DNA of 64,000 bases from Flavobacterium sp. UBA7665. Lineage in GTDB: Bacteria > Bacteroidota > Bacteroidia > Flavobacteriales > Flavobacteriaceae. Shown piece by piece: positions 28,026-37,652 of this stretch. Each line of letters starts with the position of its first letter. Within the stretch, counting starts at the first letter, position 1. A model generated the notes under the pieces. It did not search any database and was not told the origin of the DNA. It was given only the letters and a program-made list of their open reading frames with translations. The translations under genes and the position numbers were made by a program. Location of the stretch: positions 65,979-129,978 of the forward strand of contig DLHP01000033.1 of the NCBI GenBank assembly GCA_002483285.1. The letters run 5' to 3'.

Positions 28026-30218
28026 TTACTGCTTGGCAATCTTGATTTGTTTCTGTTGGTTTTGGGCGGTTATTTTCACCAAATAGATACCCGATGAAAG
28101 CGACGAAAAGTCAACTTCGCTACTCAAATTATTTGCAGCCTGTTCCAACACAGTTTGGCCCAATATTGAAGTTACGGTAATCTTTTCAATGATGGTGTCG
28201 TTAGAAATCGTAAGCGTGTTTTTCACGGGATTCGGCGAATATTTAAAATGGTCGAAAGCAAACCCTTGAGTAGCCAAAGCGTTTACAAACTCGGTCACGC
28301 AGGGCTCGGTTACAATCGGCGGATTGAAATCAAAGTAAATGCTCGCGGTATTCGGGATTACATCGCCAATGGCATAACCCGGTTTGGGTTTGACCTGGAA
28401 CGACAGGTAACCGTGCCCGATACTGGTGTTGGCCACCGATGGCGGCAGGTTGATGCCGTTGAAATGCCAGTTGAGATTTTTGCCCTCGCGCACCAACGAG
28501 TAGTCGTGGCTTGAGGTGAGCGTGCGTACCGAGGTTTCGTCGAGCTGGTCGTCGAGGATGTCGGTCACTTTTACATTTTCGGCGGCATAGGTTCCCGTAT
28601 TTTCAAATCGGATGGTGTAGGTGAGGTAGTCGTCGGCCGTAAAGTTGGCATAGACAATTTTCCCGCCGTGGTTTTCTGTTTTGTCGTTCGGGTCAAATGA
28701 ACCCAAGATAGGCTGGATCAAATCGCTTTGGTTGTTCTCGGGGATGATATCGCCCTCGGGCGTAGTAATCGTTGCCGAACTGAGCAGCAATTGGCCAAGG
28801 GAAACGGTCGGAATCGTGGGAACTTGCATCGTCACTAAAATGCTTCGTGTTTCCTGTGGTTGCAGATCAGTAAAATCAAAAGTGAAACCCGTGAGCGTAG
28901 CCACCGTTCCCGGCTGCGAGACCCCGACCATGGTCACGGCGCTGTCATGGCTAAAAGTTAGCGTTCCAGACATGGCTTGGGTGCCGTTGTTGGTATAATA
29001 GAGACTATTTTGATAAGTGAAACCCGGTCTTGGCGGCGTCATGAAATTGTAGAGCCCCACTGCGAGGTCGGTGTAGGGCAATGCCGTTACCGGAAAGTAG
29101 TACACCGTTACTCCCGATCCCGGCACATAAGATACGTTGCTATAGGAAGCCGTTGTCACGCTATATTGCGCGGCATATTGGATGTTTACGGTAAAACTCA
29201 AATCGTAAGAATTGGCAGGGTTCGACTCGTTGATCAGGTACGTGCCTACGGGAGCCGCCACATCGGTTAAGGTACCGCTGTCATTGATATCATAATGAAA
29301 TTGCCCCAGGCCAAAATTTTGCTCGCCAACATCCGGCGAACCATTGCTGTTGGCGTCTATAAAAGCCCTGAGTAAAAAACCCTCGCTGAATACCTGCACC
29401 GTGGCCATTGCACTGGCACAGCTATTTTCAAGGAGTTCGCATACGGTATAAGTAAAGGAGTATATTCCTGCGGCGGTTCCCGGTAAAACGGTGACGGTAC
29501 CATCCGCGTTAAGCGAAAATCCGGCTGGCAGGTTGTTTGATGACAACTGCACCTGGTCTGGAAAAGCGGGTGCGGTACCAATATAATCATTGTTTAATAC
29601 AGAGCCGGTTGAGGTAGAATTGTCGGGGCCGGCAAGCGCCACTTCGAGCGCGTCGTTTGAGGCGTTGATCCAATTTTGCATTACGACTATTGAGGAAGAG
29701 GCCTGGCAGCCGTTGGCGTCTGTGACTACTACCGTGTAGACCCCAGGAAAGGCTGCCGGAATAGGGATAATAGGACCACCCGAAGTTTGAAATGGCGTCC
29801 CGTTCGCCTGCCATTGGTAAACGAAAGGAGAAGCACCGTTGATTACTGATGCAATAATTTGATTGGTCGGAGTGCCAACTTGTGATAACATCAAACCCAT
29901 TGCCGGTTCCAGAATCACCTGGAACTCATCGAAAGTGACGGCATTGGTTAACACATCCTGGATTCTTACGTAAATGACGGTACTCGTCATGATAAAGTAA
30001 GCCGTTGGCGGCGTGATCGCGTTGATGTCTAGAGATGCATCGGCGAACGAAGTGTAGTAAGTCACCATGGTGTTTGCGGGATCTTCGGTCACAATAAAAT
30101 AAGGCTGGTGGACCGTGAGGTCTATTTCGTGTGGGCCGCAATGTATGGTTAGAGGAGGTGCTGTGGCATAAAGGTTGGTGGTAAGCACAATGAGCAAGAG
30201 GAGTAATAGTTTTTTCAT
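28026..30218 (-). CDS. T9SS surface protein, array member 3
   Basis: A 730-residue paralog. The signal peptide MKKLLLLLLIVLTTNLYATA opens at 30218, chosen over an unrelated upstream extension to 30329. It has an adhesin-like N-terminus and then a VLNNDYIGT cadherin-like domain (about 205-290). The Ca-loop sequence FIDANSNGSPDVGEQNF, the TPPRPGF block and the shared SFDPNDKTENHGGKI domain (about 507 onward) follow, then the T9SS sorting domain (YSPNPVKNTLTIS). It ends KIAKQ, whereas the other four end in KE. It lacks the DxxxDGxPxVGD segment seen in members 1, 2, 4 and 5. Confidence 0.85.
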   Translation of the reverse strand: MKKLLLLLLIVLTTNLYATAPPLTIHCGPHEIDLTVHQPYFIVTEDPANTMVTYYTSFADASLDINAITPPTAYFIMTSTVIYVRIQDVLTNAVTFDEFQVILEPAMGLMLSQVGTPTNQIIASVINGASPFVYQWQANGTPFQTSGGPIIPIPAAFPGVYTVVVTDANGCQASSSIVVMQNWINASNDALEVALAGPDNSTSTGSVLNNDYIGTAPAFPDQVQLSSNNLPAGFSLNADGTVTVLPGTAAGIYSFTYTVCELLENSCASAMATVQVFSEGFLLRAFIDANSNGSPDVGEQNFGLGQFHYDINDSGTLTDVAAPVGTYLINESNPANSYDLSFTVNIQYAAQYSVTTASYSNVSYVPGSGVTVYYFPVTALPYTDLAVGLYNFMTPPRPGFTYQNSLYYTNNGTQAMSGTLTFSHDSAVTMVGVSQPGTVATLTGFTFDFTDLQPQETRSILVTMQVPTIPTVSLGQLLLSSATITTPEGDIIPENNQSDLIQPILGSFDPNDKTENHGGKIVYANFTADDYLTYTIRFENTGTYAAENVKVTDILDDQLDETSVRTLTSSHDYSLVREGKNLNWHFNGINLPPSVANTSIGHGYLSFQVKPKPGYAIGDVIPNTASIYFDFNPPIVTEPCVTEFVNALATQGFAFDHFKYSPNPVKNTLTISNDTIIEKITVTSILGQTVLEQAANNLSSEVDFSSLSSGIYLVKITAQNQQKQIKIAKQ

Positions 30219-30290
30219 GTTTGGAAAGTTTTGATAGTCAAATATATAAAAAAATACTTCGTGAAAGTACTGGTGGATAACAAGTTGCAA

Positions 30291-30321
30291 AAAAAATCCC
30301 GCCGGTGAAAGCGGGATTTTA
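30291..30321 (-). terminator. intrinsic terminator of array member 4
   Basis: TCCCGC (30298-30303) and GCGGGA (30312-30317) pair across eight bases. On the minus strand the stem is followed by seven or more T. The region is almost identical to the one at 32707-32736. Confidence 0.8.
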
Positions 30322-30339
30322 GCTATCAAAGAAAAGAGG

Positions 30340-32634
30340 TTACTCTTTTACAATTTTTAAAGTTTTGGTGGCCGACAGAGACGTCGCTTTAATCAGGTAA
30401 ACGCCATGGCTCAGGCCAGACAAATCGATCACGGCATCAAGCGCATTCACTGTTTTTTCAAACACCACCTGACCCAATACCGAGGTCACAGTAATGGTAT
30501 CGATTACATTGTTGTTAGACACCTTAAGGTTGTTTGTCACCGGGTTGGGTGAAACCCTGAAGTTGTCTAAAGCAAAATCACGCGTAGCCAATGTATTGAC
30601 GAATTCGGTGACACACGGTTCGGTGACGATTGGCGGGTTGAAATCGAAATAAATACTGGCAATATTCGGGATTACATCGCCCAAAGCATACCCTGTTTTT
30701 GGCTTTACTTTGAACACCAGGTAACCATGTCCGATATTGGTATTGGCTACCGATGGTGGTAACTGTATATCGTCAAACATCCAAGTCAGTTCCTTACCCA
30801 CGCGCGTTAACGTATAGCTGTGACTCGCATCAACCATTCGTACCGAGGTTTCATCGAGTTTGTCATCGAGCACATCGACTACCCTCACAAATTCGGCAGG
30901 AAAAGTGCCGGTATTTTCAAATCTGATTTTATAAGTGAGGTAATCATCCGCTGTAAAGGCCGAGTACAACACTTTGCCACCGTGGTTTTCTGCTTTGTCG
31001 TTGGGATCGTAAGAACCTACAACCACCTGGCCCGATACGTCATCGTTGTTAAGTGCATAGGCGTCATCGGCCACCGCAATCGAAACCGAATTGGTCAGGA
31101 CATCGCCCAACGCAATGGTCGGGATGGTGGGCACCTGCAGCGTCACGTCAATAAAACGGTGTTCATCGGGTTGCAGGTTGGCAAAAGTTGCCGTGAAACC
31201 GTTGGCTGTTGCGGTAGTGCCGGTAACCGAAATAGCGGTAATGCTTAGCCTGTCATCTTTAGTGAACGCAAGGGTTCCTGAATCAATCAACTGGTTGCCG
31301 CTGTTGTGGATATGGATTCTTTGCGTATAAGTAAATCCGGGTCTTGGCGGCGCTCCATAACCAAAAAGCGTAACGGCTGCATCCTTTAACGGAATGATCG
31401 TCAGCGGAAAGTAATAGGTCGTGATGCCCGAACCATTCGCAACGGTGACATCGTTAAAGCTCAAAGTGGTACCCAGTCCGCCATAAAAACCAGGGTTGAA
31501 CACCGAATAGCTGAAATCGTAGCTCGTCGCCGGGTTAGGCTCATACAAAATAACATTGCGGTTGGAAGAGGCGCGATGCGTTACACCGTCGTTATTGACT
31601 TCGTATAAAAACTCGCCGCCCGTAAAAGGGGTTTCATCCCCGTCCATAATGCCGTTGGCGTTGCTATCCACAAAAGCAACCATTCTGATGCCGTTAGACA
31701 AGTTAAATGAACTGATAGCGTAAGCTGAGGTAACAGTTCCGAAAAGACCTACCTCGCCACGAAAATCAAAGTATGGGGCAATGTAACCCAAATTAATTGC
31801 CGTCTGGGTAAGGGTGTAAGAACTCGTGAAATTAGTATTGTTGGATTCGCCGGGCGCAAGGCTGGCAATCGGTAAACCATTCATATGCGGATTCTGGCCA
31901 GAGGTGATATTTGTAATGGTGCAATCACTGTTGTTTGTTATAGTAGCAGTATAATTGATAACATCACCTACGCTTGGTACACCATTGCTATCGGAGTCGA
32001 CATAAATACTCAAAACCGAAGCGATTAAGAACCGGGTGTTCACATGCGCAGCCTGTGAAATACAGCCTTGCAGACTTTGTACGTGGTATTCATGCCTTCC
32101 TTCTATAACATTTGTTAAGGTGGTGGTGGTCCCGGTTCCGGTTTTGACTACATTTTCAAAATCAAGGATGTTCCAACCTTCCGACGGCAGGCCTTCTAAG
32201 GTTACTGTGTTGTTTGTCATTTCGCAATCCGATGTTACATCGGTTACTATTGGAGCGTTCACAGCGTCACATCCAATGTTGACATAGGCAGTAGCCATAT
32301 AATAATCATTAAACGAACCGATACTGTCGAAATAGTAATCCAGTTTGTAAGTGCCTATTGGAGCAGGGCCATTTTCAAAAATAATTGATCCGTTAGATTC
32401 ATCAAGCGATAGGTAACTACTGCTTGAAGAAACCATCACGAAATGAGCATTAGACAATGTGGCAGGAATGCCATGGATGAAATCATTTTCAAGGACATCC
32501 TGGATGACCACTGTAGGTCCGGTGCCGTTGGGGACAGATGCCCATTCGTTGTAAGTTGGGCCTTGTGCAAAAACTTCAGGAACGATTACTCCAAACAATA
32601 AAATGAGGAGAAGGGTAAAGTGCTTTTTTTTCAT
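30340..32634 (-). CDS. T9SS surface protein, array member 4
   Basis: A 764-residue paralog with a signal peptide ending EVFAQ. A cadherin-like VLENDFIHGIPATLSNAHF domain lies near residues 45-110. The Ca-loop segment YVDSDSNGVPSVGDVINYTA follows (~210), then FVDSNANGIMDGDETPF, the APPRPGF block and the SYDPNDKAENHGGKV domain (from about 540). The T9SS sorting domain is VSPNPVTNNLKVS. From the shared domain to the stop it is nearly identical to member 5. Its N-terminal third is related to member 5 but much more diverged. Confidence 0.85.
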   Translation of the reverse strand: MKKKHFTLLLILLFGVIVPEVFAQGPTYNEWASVPNGTGPTVVIQDVLENDFIHGIPATLSNAHFVMVSSSSSYLSLDESNGSIIFENGPAPIGTYKLDYYFDSIGSFNDYYMATAYVNIGCDAVNAPIVTDVTSDCEMTNNTVTLEGLPSEGWNILDFENVVKTGTGTTTTLTNVIEGRHEYHVQSLQGCISQAAHVNTRFLIASVLSIYVDSDSNGVPSVGDVINYTATITNNSDCTITNITSGQNPHMNGLPIASLAPGESNNTNFTSSYTLTQTAINLGYIAPYFDFRGEVGLFGTVTSAYAISSFNLSNGIRMVAFVDSNANGIMDGDETPFTGGEFLYEVNNDGVTHRASSNRNVILYEPNPATSYDFSYSVFNPGFYGGLGTTLSFNDVTVANGSGITTYYFPLTIIPLKDAAVTLFGYGAPPRPGFTYTQRIHIHNSGNQLIDSGTLAFTKDDRLSITAISVTGTTATANGFTATFANLQPDEHRFIDVTLQVPTIPTIALGDVLTNSVSIAVADDAYALNNDDVSGQVVVGSYDPNDKAENHGGKVLYSAFTADDYLTYKIRFENTGTFPAEFVRVVDVLDDKLDETSVRMVDASHSYTLTRVGKELTWMFDDIQLPPSVANTNIGHGYLVFKVKPKTGYALGDVIPNIASIYFDFNPPIVTEPCVTEFVNTLATRDFALDNFRVSPNPVTNNLKVSNNNVIDTITVTSVLGQVVFEKTVNALDAVIDLSGLSHGVYLIKATSLSATKTLKIVKE

Positions 32635-32706
32635 AAGAACGGTTTTGCTTTAATTGACAATCCGACATATTTAAAATATTAACGCCATATTGATTTGCGT
32701 AAGATG

Positions 32707-32736
32707 AAAAAATCCCGCCGGTAAAAGCGGGATTTT
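32707..32736 (-). terminator. intrinsic terminator of array member 5
   Basis: TCCCGC (32713-32718) and GCGGGA (32727-32732), with A- and T-runs. The stem and the 24 bases to the stop codon match the copy at 30291-30345 almost base for base. Confidence 0.8.
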
Positions 32737-32755
32737 AGCTATCAAAGAAAAGAGG

Positions 32756-35047
32756 TTACTCTTTTACAATTTTTAAAGTTTTGGTAGCCGACAGAGACGT
32801 CGCTTTAATCAGGTAAACGCCATTGCTCAGGCCAGACAAATCGATCACGGCATTAAGCGCATTCACCGATTTTTTGAATACCACCTGACCCAATACCGAG
32901 GTTACAGTAATCGTATCGATTACATTGTCGTTAGACACCTTAAGGTTGTTTTTGACCGGGTTGGGTGAATACCTGAAGTTGTCTAAGGCAAAATCACGCG
33001 TAGCCAATGAATTTACGAATTCGGTGACACAAGGCTCGGTGACGATTGGTGGGTTGAAATCGAAATAGATGTTGGCGATATTCGGGATCACGTCGCCCAA
33101 GGCATAACCGGCTTTTGGTTTTACCTTGAAAACCAGGTAACCGTGCCCAATATTGGTGTTCTCTACCGATGGCGGCAACTGTATGTCGTCAAACATCCAG
33201 GTCAATTCTTGACCCACGCGTGTAAGTGTGTAGTTATGGCTGGCCTCTACCATCCTTACAGAAGTTTCGTCGAGTTTGTCATCGAGTACATCTACGACTC
33301 TCACGAATTCGGCAGGGAAGGTACCGGTATTTTCAAATTGAATTTTGTAGGTGAGATAATCGTTGGCGGTAAATGCCGAGTATAATATCTTTCCGCCGTG
33401 GTTTTCGGCCTTGTCGTTCGGATCGTAAGACCCCACAATCGTTTGGATAAGTTCGTCGGTATTGTTGCTGGCGTTTACATCACCAGCAGGAATCGTTACC
33501 GCTGCCGTTGCAGTGAGCACATCGCCCAAAGCCACCGTAGGAATCGTAGGGACCTGTAGGGTTACAGTAATGTAACGTGATTGTCCGGGTAAAAGGTTGG
33601 TGAAATCGTAAGTAAATCCGGTCGCGTTGGCAGTAGTGCCCGTTACAGAGATGGTACTGATGCTCACTGCGGCAGGCTTCGTAAATGTCACGGTGCCGCT
33701 AGCGATGGCGAGGCTTCCAAGGTTGGTATACTTGATCGTATTCTGATAGGTAAACCCTGGCCTCGGAGGTGGATTGTAATTGTAAATGTCAACACCAAGG
33801 TCAGTGTAAGGGTTAAACGTCATCGGGAAATAATACGAGACAACGCCCGATCCGTTCGGTACGGTAATGTTGTTTATTGACGGATTGACCACATTATACC
33901 AGGCCGCAAATTCACTGTACACACTAAAACTAACATCATAAGAATTGGTTGGGTTGGTTTCGTACAAATACACCGAATGCAAAGGGCTTGCATTCACTTG
34001 GTAGTTAGTCCCGTTGTCATTGACTACATAGTTAAAACTGCCCTGGCCAAAATCCTGCTCAGCGCCGTCCTTGATGCCGTTGCCATTGGTGTCCACGAAA
34101 GCCACCAGCTTAATACCGTCGGGCACATTGAGGTAATTGGATACCGATTTGTAGACATAAACGTTTGTGGATCCGGTTGAAGCAATAAAAGTAAAATAAT
34201 TGCCAACCATTCCCGCATTGACATTGGACTGGGTAATCGTATGCGAATAAGTAAAGGTATTATTGTTTGAGGCTCCGGCCGGTAAACTGGCCAAAGGCCC
34301 GCCAACCATGGGGATATTGCCTGCCGACACAATATTAGACAGGTTGCAAACCGAACTCATATTGGTCAGCGTAGCCGTGTAATTGATGTGGTCGCCTACG
34401 TTGGGTATCCCGTCGCTGTTGGTGTCTACATAAGTTCCGGTGACAAAGACATCGAGGAATCCGGCATCGATTTCTGTAGGCGGAGAAAGGCAATTCTGGA
34501 AATTGGCTACCTGGATCGAGTGATGGCCCGACTGTACCGTTAAAGTGGTGGTAGGCAGCGTTCCCGTGGTCCTGATCACGCCATTGTCATAAATCCACCA
34601 GCCGCCGGGAGGCAAGCCTGAGATATTGAGTGTCGTGACGCCGCAATTGGGGTTTGAAACGGTAATTGTGGGTGCATTGACTTCGGCGCAACCCACATTG
34701 ACGGTCACTTGTCCGGTGTAAAGATTGCTGAAAAGCCCAAGCCCATCATAGGAATACTGCAATTGGTAACTTCCGATAGGTACAGGGCCGTTAGAGAAAA
34801 TTACCGAGCCGGTATTCTGGTCGAGTTCAAGGTAGCCGCTGGTAGACGAAACCGATGTAAAGTGTACGTTAGACAATGTAGCCTGCATGCCTTGGTAAGT
34901 GTCGTTCGCCAAAACATCCTGGATCACTACAGTGGGCCCGGTGCCATTAGCGACCGATACGAAGTCACCTTGGGCCTGGGCAACCACAGCCGGAGCCATG
35001 AGCCCGAATACCAGGACTAAAAGTAAAGAGAGGTAATTTTTTTTCAT
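32756..35047 (-). CDS. T9SS surface protein, array member 5 (first transcribed)
   Basis: A 763-residue paralog with signal peptide MKKNYLSLLLVLVFGLMAPAVVAQ. It has the same order as member 4: VLANDTYQGMQATLSNVHF, a Cys-containing Ig-like part, YVDTNSDGIPNVGDHINYTA (~205), FVDTNGNGIKDGAEQDF and PPPRPGF. SYDPNDKAENHGGKI (from about 540) and the T9SS sorting domain (YSPNPVKNNLKVS) complete it. It is the upstream-most member on the minus strand. All five have individual terminators, so each is probably transcribed separately. Confidence 0.85.
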   Translation of the reverse strand: MKKNYLSLLLVLVFGLMAPAVVAQAQGDFVSVANGTGPTVVIQDVLANDTYQGMQATLSNVHFTSVSSTSGYLELDQNTGSVIFSNGPVPIGSYQLQYSYDGLGLFSNLYTGQVTVNVGCAEVNAPTITVSNPNCGVTTLNISGLPPGGWWIYDNGVIRTTGTLPTTTLTVQSGHHSIQVANFQNCLSPPTEIDAGFLDVFVTGTYVDTNSDGIPNVGDHINYTATLTNMSSVCNLSNIVSAGNIPMVGGPLASLPAGASNNNTFTYSHTITQSNVNAGMVGNYFTFIASTGSTNVYVYKSVSNYLNVPDGIKLVAFVDTNGNGIKDGAEQDFGQGSFNYVVNDNGTNYQVNASPLHSVYLYETNPTNSYDVSFSVYSEFAAWYNVVNPSINNITVPNGSGVVSYYFPMTFNPYTDLGVDIYNYNPPPRPGFTYQNTIKYTNLGSLAIASGTVTFTKPAAVSISTISVTGTTANATGFTYDFTNLLPGQSRYITVTLQVPTIPTVALGDVLTATAAVTIPAGDVNASNNTDELIQTIVGSYDPNDKAENHGGKILYSAFTANDYLTYKIQFENTGTFPAEFVRVVDVLDDKLDETSVRMVEASHNYTLTRVGQELTWMFDDIQLPPSVENTNIGHGYLVFKVKPKAGYALGDVIPNIANIYFDFNPPIVTEPCVTEFVNSLATRDFALDNFRYSPNPVKNNLKVSNDNVIDTITVTSVLGQVVFKKSVNALNAVIDLSGLSNGVYLIKATSLSATKTLKIVKE

Positions 35048-35154
35048 AAAGAGATTGGTTTTGCTGGATGTTAATGTATAAATGTCTGATTTTTTTAAAG
35101 AACCTAAGTCTTTGATTTAGAATACGACGCGTTTGGTTTAGAATTCGTTTCTTT

Positions 35155-35181
35155 CAAAGATAGCGTAATTTTCATTTCAAA
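35155..35181 (-). promoter_or_regulatory. putative promoter of array member 5
   Basis: On the minus strand TTTG (complement of 35178-35181) and TATCTTTG (complement of 35155-35162) are spaced 15 bases, shorter than usual. The leader would be about 100 bases. Confidence 0.35.
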
Positions 35182-35609
35182 TACAGGTAGTGGTTGTAAT
35201 AGTCAATAATGGCTTTTCCCTCGAGCAATACATCGGCGCCAATAATACCCTGTACGGCCTTGGCCTTATGGTGTGTGAGCGCTTGGTTCACGTGCGAAAG
35301 GTCAAAAATAACCAGGTGAAAATCGTGTGTTTTCCATCGGCCAATCTGCATGGTGTTGTCTTTGGCGAGTTGCGTGAACATATTCGAGGCACCCGCGCCC
35401 GCCGCCTTCGTTTTAGACTTCCCTGCCTTTAACCCAAACAGTTCAATGCCCTCAAACCCTACACAGCTGTTGCTGGCACCGGTGTCGAGGATAAAGCTGC
35501 CCTTCACGCCATTAATGCTTGCACGGATCATCAAATGCTGGGTTTTAGTAACTTTAAACTTGATTTTTTTGTATTTTTCTTTTTTGAGGACTTCCTGTAA
35601 TTGCTTCAT
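35172..35609 (-). CDS. retropepsin-like aspartic protease
   Basis: A 145-residue single-domain protein with the aspartyl protease signature GSFILDTGASNSCVGFEG (catalytic D about residue 42). A second-half IIGADVLLEGKAIIDY (about 117-132) matches the retropepsin hydrophobic-hydrophobic-Gly pattern. Such one-domain proteases act as homodimers. It has no signal peptide and is probably cytoplasmic. A Lys-rich N-terminus (LKKEKYKKIKFKVTKTQ) precedes the domain. It is divergent from tatD. The substrate is unknown. Confidence 0.82.
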   Translation of the reverse strand: MKQLQEVLKKEKYKKIKFKVTKTQHLMIRASINGVKGSFILDTGASNSCVGFEGIELFGLKAGKSKTKAAGAGASNMFTQLAKDNTMQIGRWKTHDFHLVIFDLSHVNQALTHHKAKAVQGIIGADVLLEGKAIIDYYNHYLYLK

Positions 35610-35666
35610 GGGTTGGGTCAGGCCGAATGATTTTTAATCGTAAATTTGGACTTCAAAATCCAAAAA

Positions 35667-36449
35667 GTGAAACCAAATATAATCATTACCGATACGCACA
35701 CCCACCTTTACAGCGAAGAATTTGCAGATGACCGCGACCAAATGATTGAGCGAGCCATTGGTGCTGGCGTGTCCAGGTTCTTCATTCCCGCCATCGATTC
35801 GCAGTACGCCCAAGGCATGTTCGTACTCGAGAAACAATATCCCGAAAACATCTTCTTGATGATGGGTTTGCATCCCACCTATGTCAAGCCCGAAACCTTC
35901 GAGGCAGAGCTGGCTTTTGTCGAGGCCGAATTTGCACGAAGAAAGTTTTACGCCGTCGGAGAAATCGGCATTGACTTATATTGGGACAAGTCTACGCTCG
36001 ATATCCAGAAAATCGCATTCCGACGTCAAATCCAACTCGCCAAAAAGTACCAGCTGCCCATCAACATCCATTGTCGTGACGCCTTTGATGAGATTTTTGA
36101 GGTGCTTGAAAGCGAACAATCGCCCGAGCTCTTTGGTATTTTCCATTGTTTTACCGGAACTTATGAGCAGGCGCTGCAAGCGATTTCTTATAACATGAAA
36201 CTCGGTATCGGCGGTGTGGTGACGTTTAAAAATGGCAAGATCGACCAGTTCCTGAATCAAATCGACCTGAGTCATATCGTACTCGAAACAGACTCGCCCT
36301 ATCTGGCGCCCATCCCGTATCGCGGCAAGCGCAACGAAAGCAGCTATATCGTAAATGTGGTGGACAAACTGGCTGGGATTTATGGCGTTTCTCCGGACGA
36401 AATCGCCCGGATTACCACACAAAATTCGCAATCGGTTTTTGGGATTTAG
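35667..36449 (+). CDS. TatD family metal-dependent hydrolase (DNase)
   Basis: A protein of about 260 residues with the TatD TIM-barrel. Metal ligands are visible: THTH near the start, GEIGIDLYW (Glu), NIHCRDA (His), IFHCFTG (His) and LETDSPYLAP (Asp). TatD enzymes cleave DNA 3' ends and related substrates. No ATG precedes the first ligand motif in frame. GTG at 35667 gives VKPNIIITDTHTH, and TTG at 35646 is the other choice, so the start is uncertain by seven codons. The gene lies 57 bases from the divergent retropepsin gene. Confidence 0.88.
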   Translation: MKPNIIITDTHTHLYSEEFADDRDQMIERAIGAGVSRFFIPAIDSQYAQGMFVLEKQYPENIFLMMGLHPTYVKPETFEAELAFVEAEFARRKFYAVGEIGIDLYWDKSTLDIQKIAFRRQIQLAKKYQLPINIHCRDAFDEIFEVLESEQSPELFGIFHCFTGTYEQALQAISYNMKLGIGGVVTFKNGKIDQFLNQIDLSHIVLETDSPYLAPIPYRGKRNESSYIVNVVDKLAGIYGVSPDEIARITTQNSQSVFGI

Positions 36450-36515
36450 TCAAAATTTAACCACCGATGTCAATAAATTTTTGTTCTTTTGTTCAACCAA
36501 AAATGAAACCGCAGC

Positions 36516-37652
36516 ATGCAGAAATTTGATGCCATTCGCCCATTTTATGATGCCGAAGTAAACGAAGCCATCCGATCGTCAATCAACCACCCGATGATGA
36601 AAGCGCTGATGAGTTTTACGTTTCCCGATGTGGAGGATTCGGTCTGGAAGGAGCAACTCGTCAAGACCCATTCTATCCGTGATTTCCAGTGCAATTTCAT
36701 TTACGCCTCGATCCAGAAAGTCCTGAGCAATACCTCGGATGGCCTTACGACCTCGGGTTTTGAGAAGCTCGAAAAAAACACGGCCTACCTTTTTATTTCC
36801 AACCACCGCGACATCATCCTCGATACCTCTTTGCTCAACGCCGCCTTGTTTGAGCATGGGCTTGTGATGACGGCTTCGGCCATCGGGGACAACCTCGTCA
36901 AGAAATCGTTCCTCAAAACCTTGTCAAAACTCAACCGCAATTTCCTGGTACAACGCGGTTTGTCGCCACGCGAATTGCTGCAAAGTTCTAAGCTCATGGC
37001 CGAATACATTGCGCAGTTGCTTTTGCGTGAGAACCGATCGGTCTGGATTGCACAGCGCGAAGGCCGCACCAAAGACGGGAATGACGCTACGCACCAAGGT
37101 GTCTTGAAAATGCTCGCGATGGGATCGGACGAAAAAGACCTGATGACCTATTTCAAAAAAGTCAAAATCGTTCCGGTTTCCATTTCTTACGAATACGACC
37201 CCACCGATGCGCTCAAGATGCCGCAACTCATGGCGGCCGCGAATAACGAGATTTACGTCAAGGAAAAGAACGAGGATTTCATGACGCTGCTCAGCGGGAT
37301 TATGGGCCAGAAGAAACACATCCACATCCATGTTTGCGATGTACTCGACAAGGAACTCGATGTCGTGGCAGCCGAAAACGACAACACCAACAAACAAGTC
37401 CAGGCGCTCGCGCAGGTCATAGACGATGCGATCCTGAGCACCTATAAATTGTGGCCCACCAACTACATCGCCTACGACCTTTTTTACAAGACCGACAAAT
37501 TCAAGGATAAGTATACTGAGAATGAAAAATCGGTGTTTGAACGAAGGTTAGAAATCAAGATCGATGAAGACAATCCCGTGCAACTCGAAGGCTTCCTGAA
37601 CATGTACGCCAATCCGGTCGTGAACCAACTCAAGTACAAGGATGTTGTCTAA
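36516..37652 (+). CDS. 1-acylglycerol-3-phosphate acyltransferase-like protein
   Basis: A 378-residue acyltransferase of the PlsC/LPLAT superfamily. The active-site sequence reads FISNHRDIILDTSLLNA (about 88-104), and the second motif is AQREGRTKDGND (about 178-189). The first motif is H-x5-D rather than the usual H-x4-D. A long C-terminal part (about 250-378) is specific to the group. It probably acylates a glycerophospholipid precursor at the inner membrane. The next gene, ansA, overlaps its stop by 11 bases. Confidence 0.78.
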   Translation: MQKFDAIRPFYDAEVNEAIRSSINHPMMKALMSFTFPDVEDSVWKEQLVKTHSIRDFQCNFIYASIQKVLSNTSDGLTTSGFEKLEKNTAYLFISNHRDIILDTSLLNAALFEHGLVMTASAIGDNLVKKSFLKTLSKLNRNFLVQRGLSPRELLQSSKLMAEYIAQLLLRENRSVWIAQREGRTKDGNDATHQGVLKMLAMGSDEKDLMTYFKKVKIVPVSISYEYDPTDALKMPQLMAAANNEIYVKEKNEDFMTLLSGIMGQKKHIHIHVCDVLDKELDVVAAENDNTNKQVQALAQVIDDAILSTYKLWPTNYIAYDLFYKTDKFKDKYTENEKSVFERRLEIKIDEDNPVQLEGFLNMYANPVVNQLKYKDVV

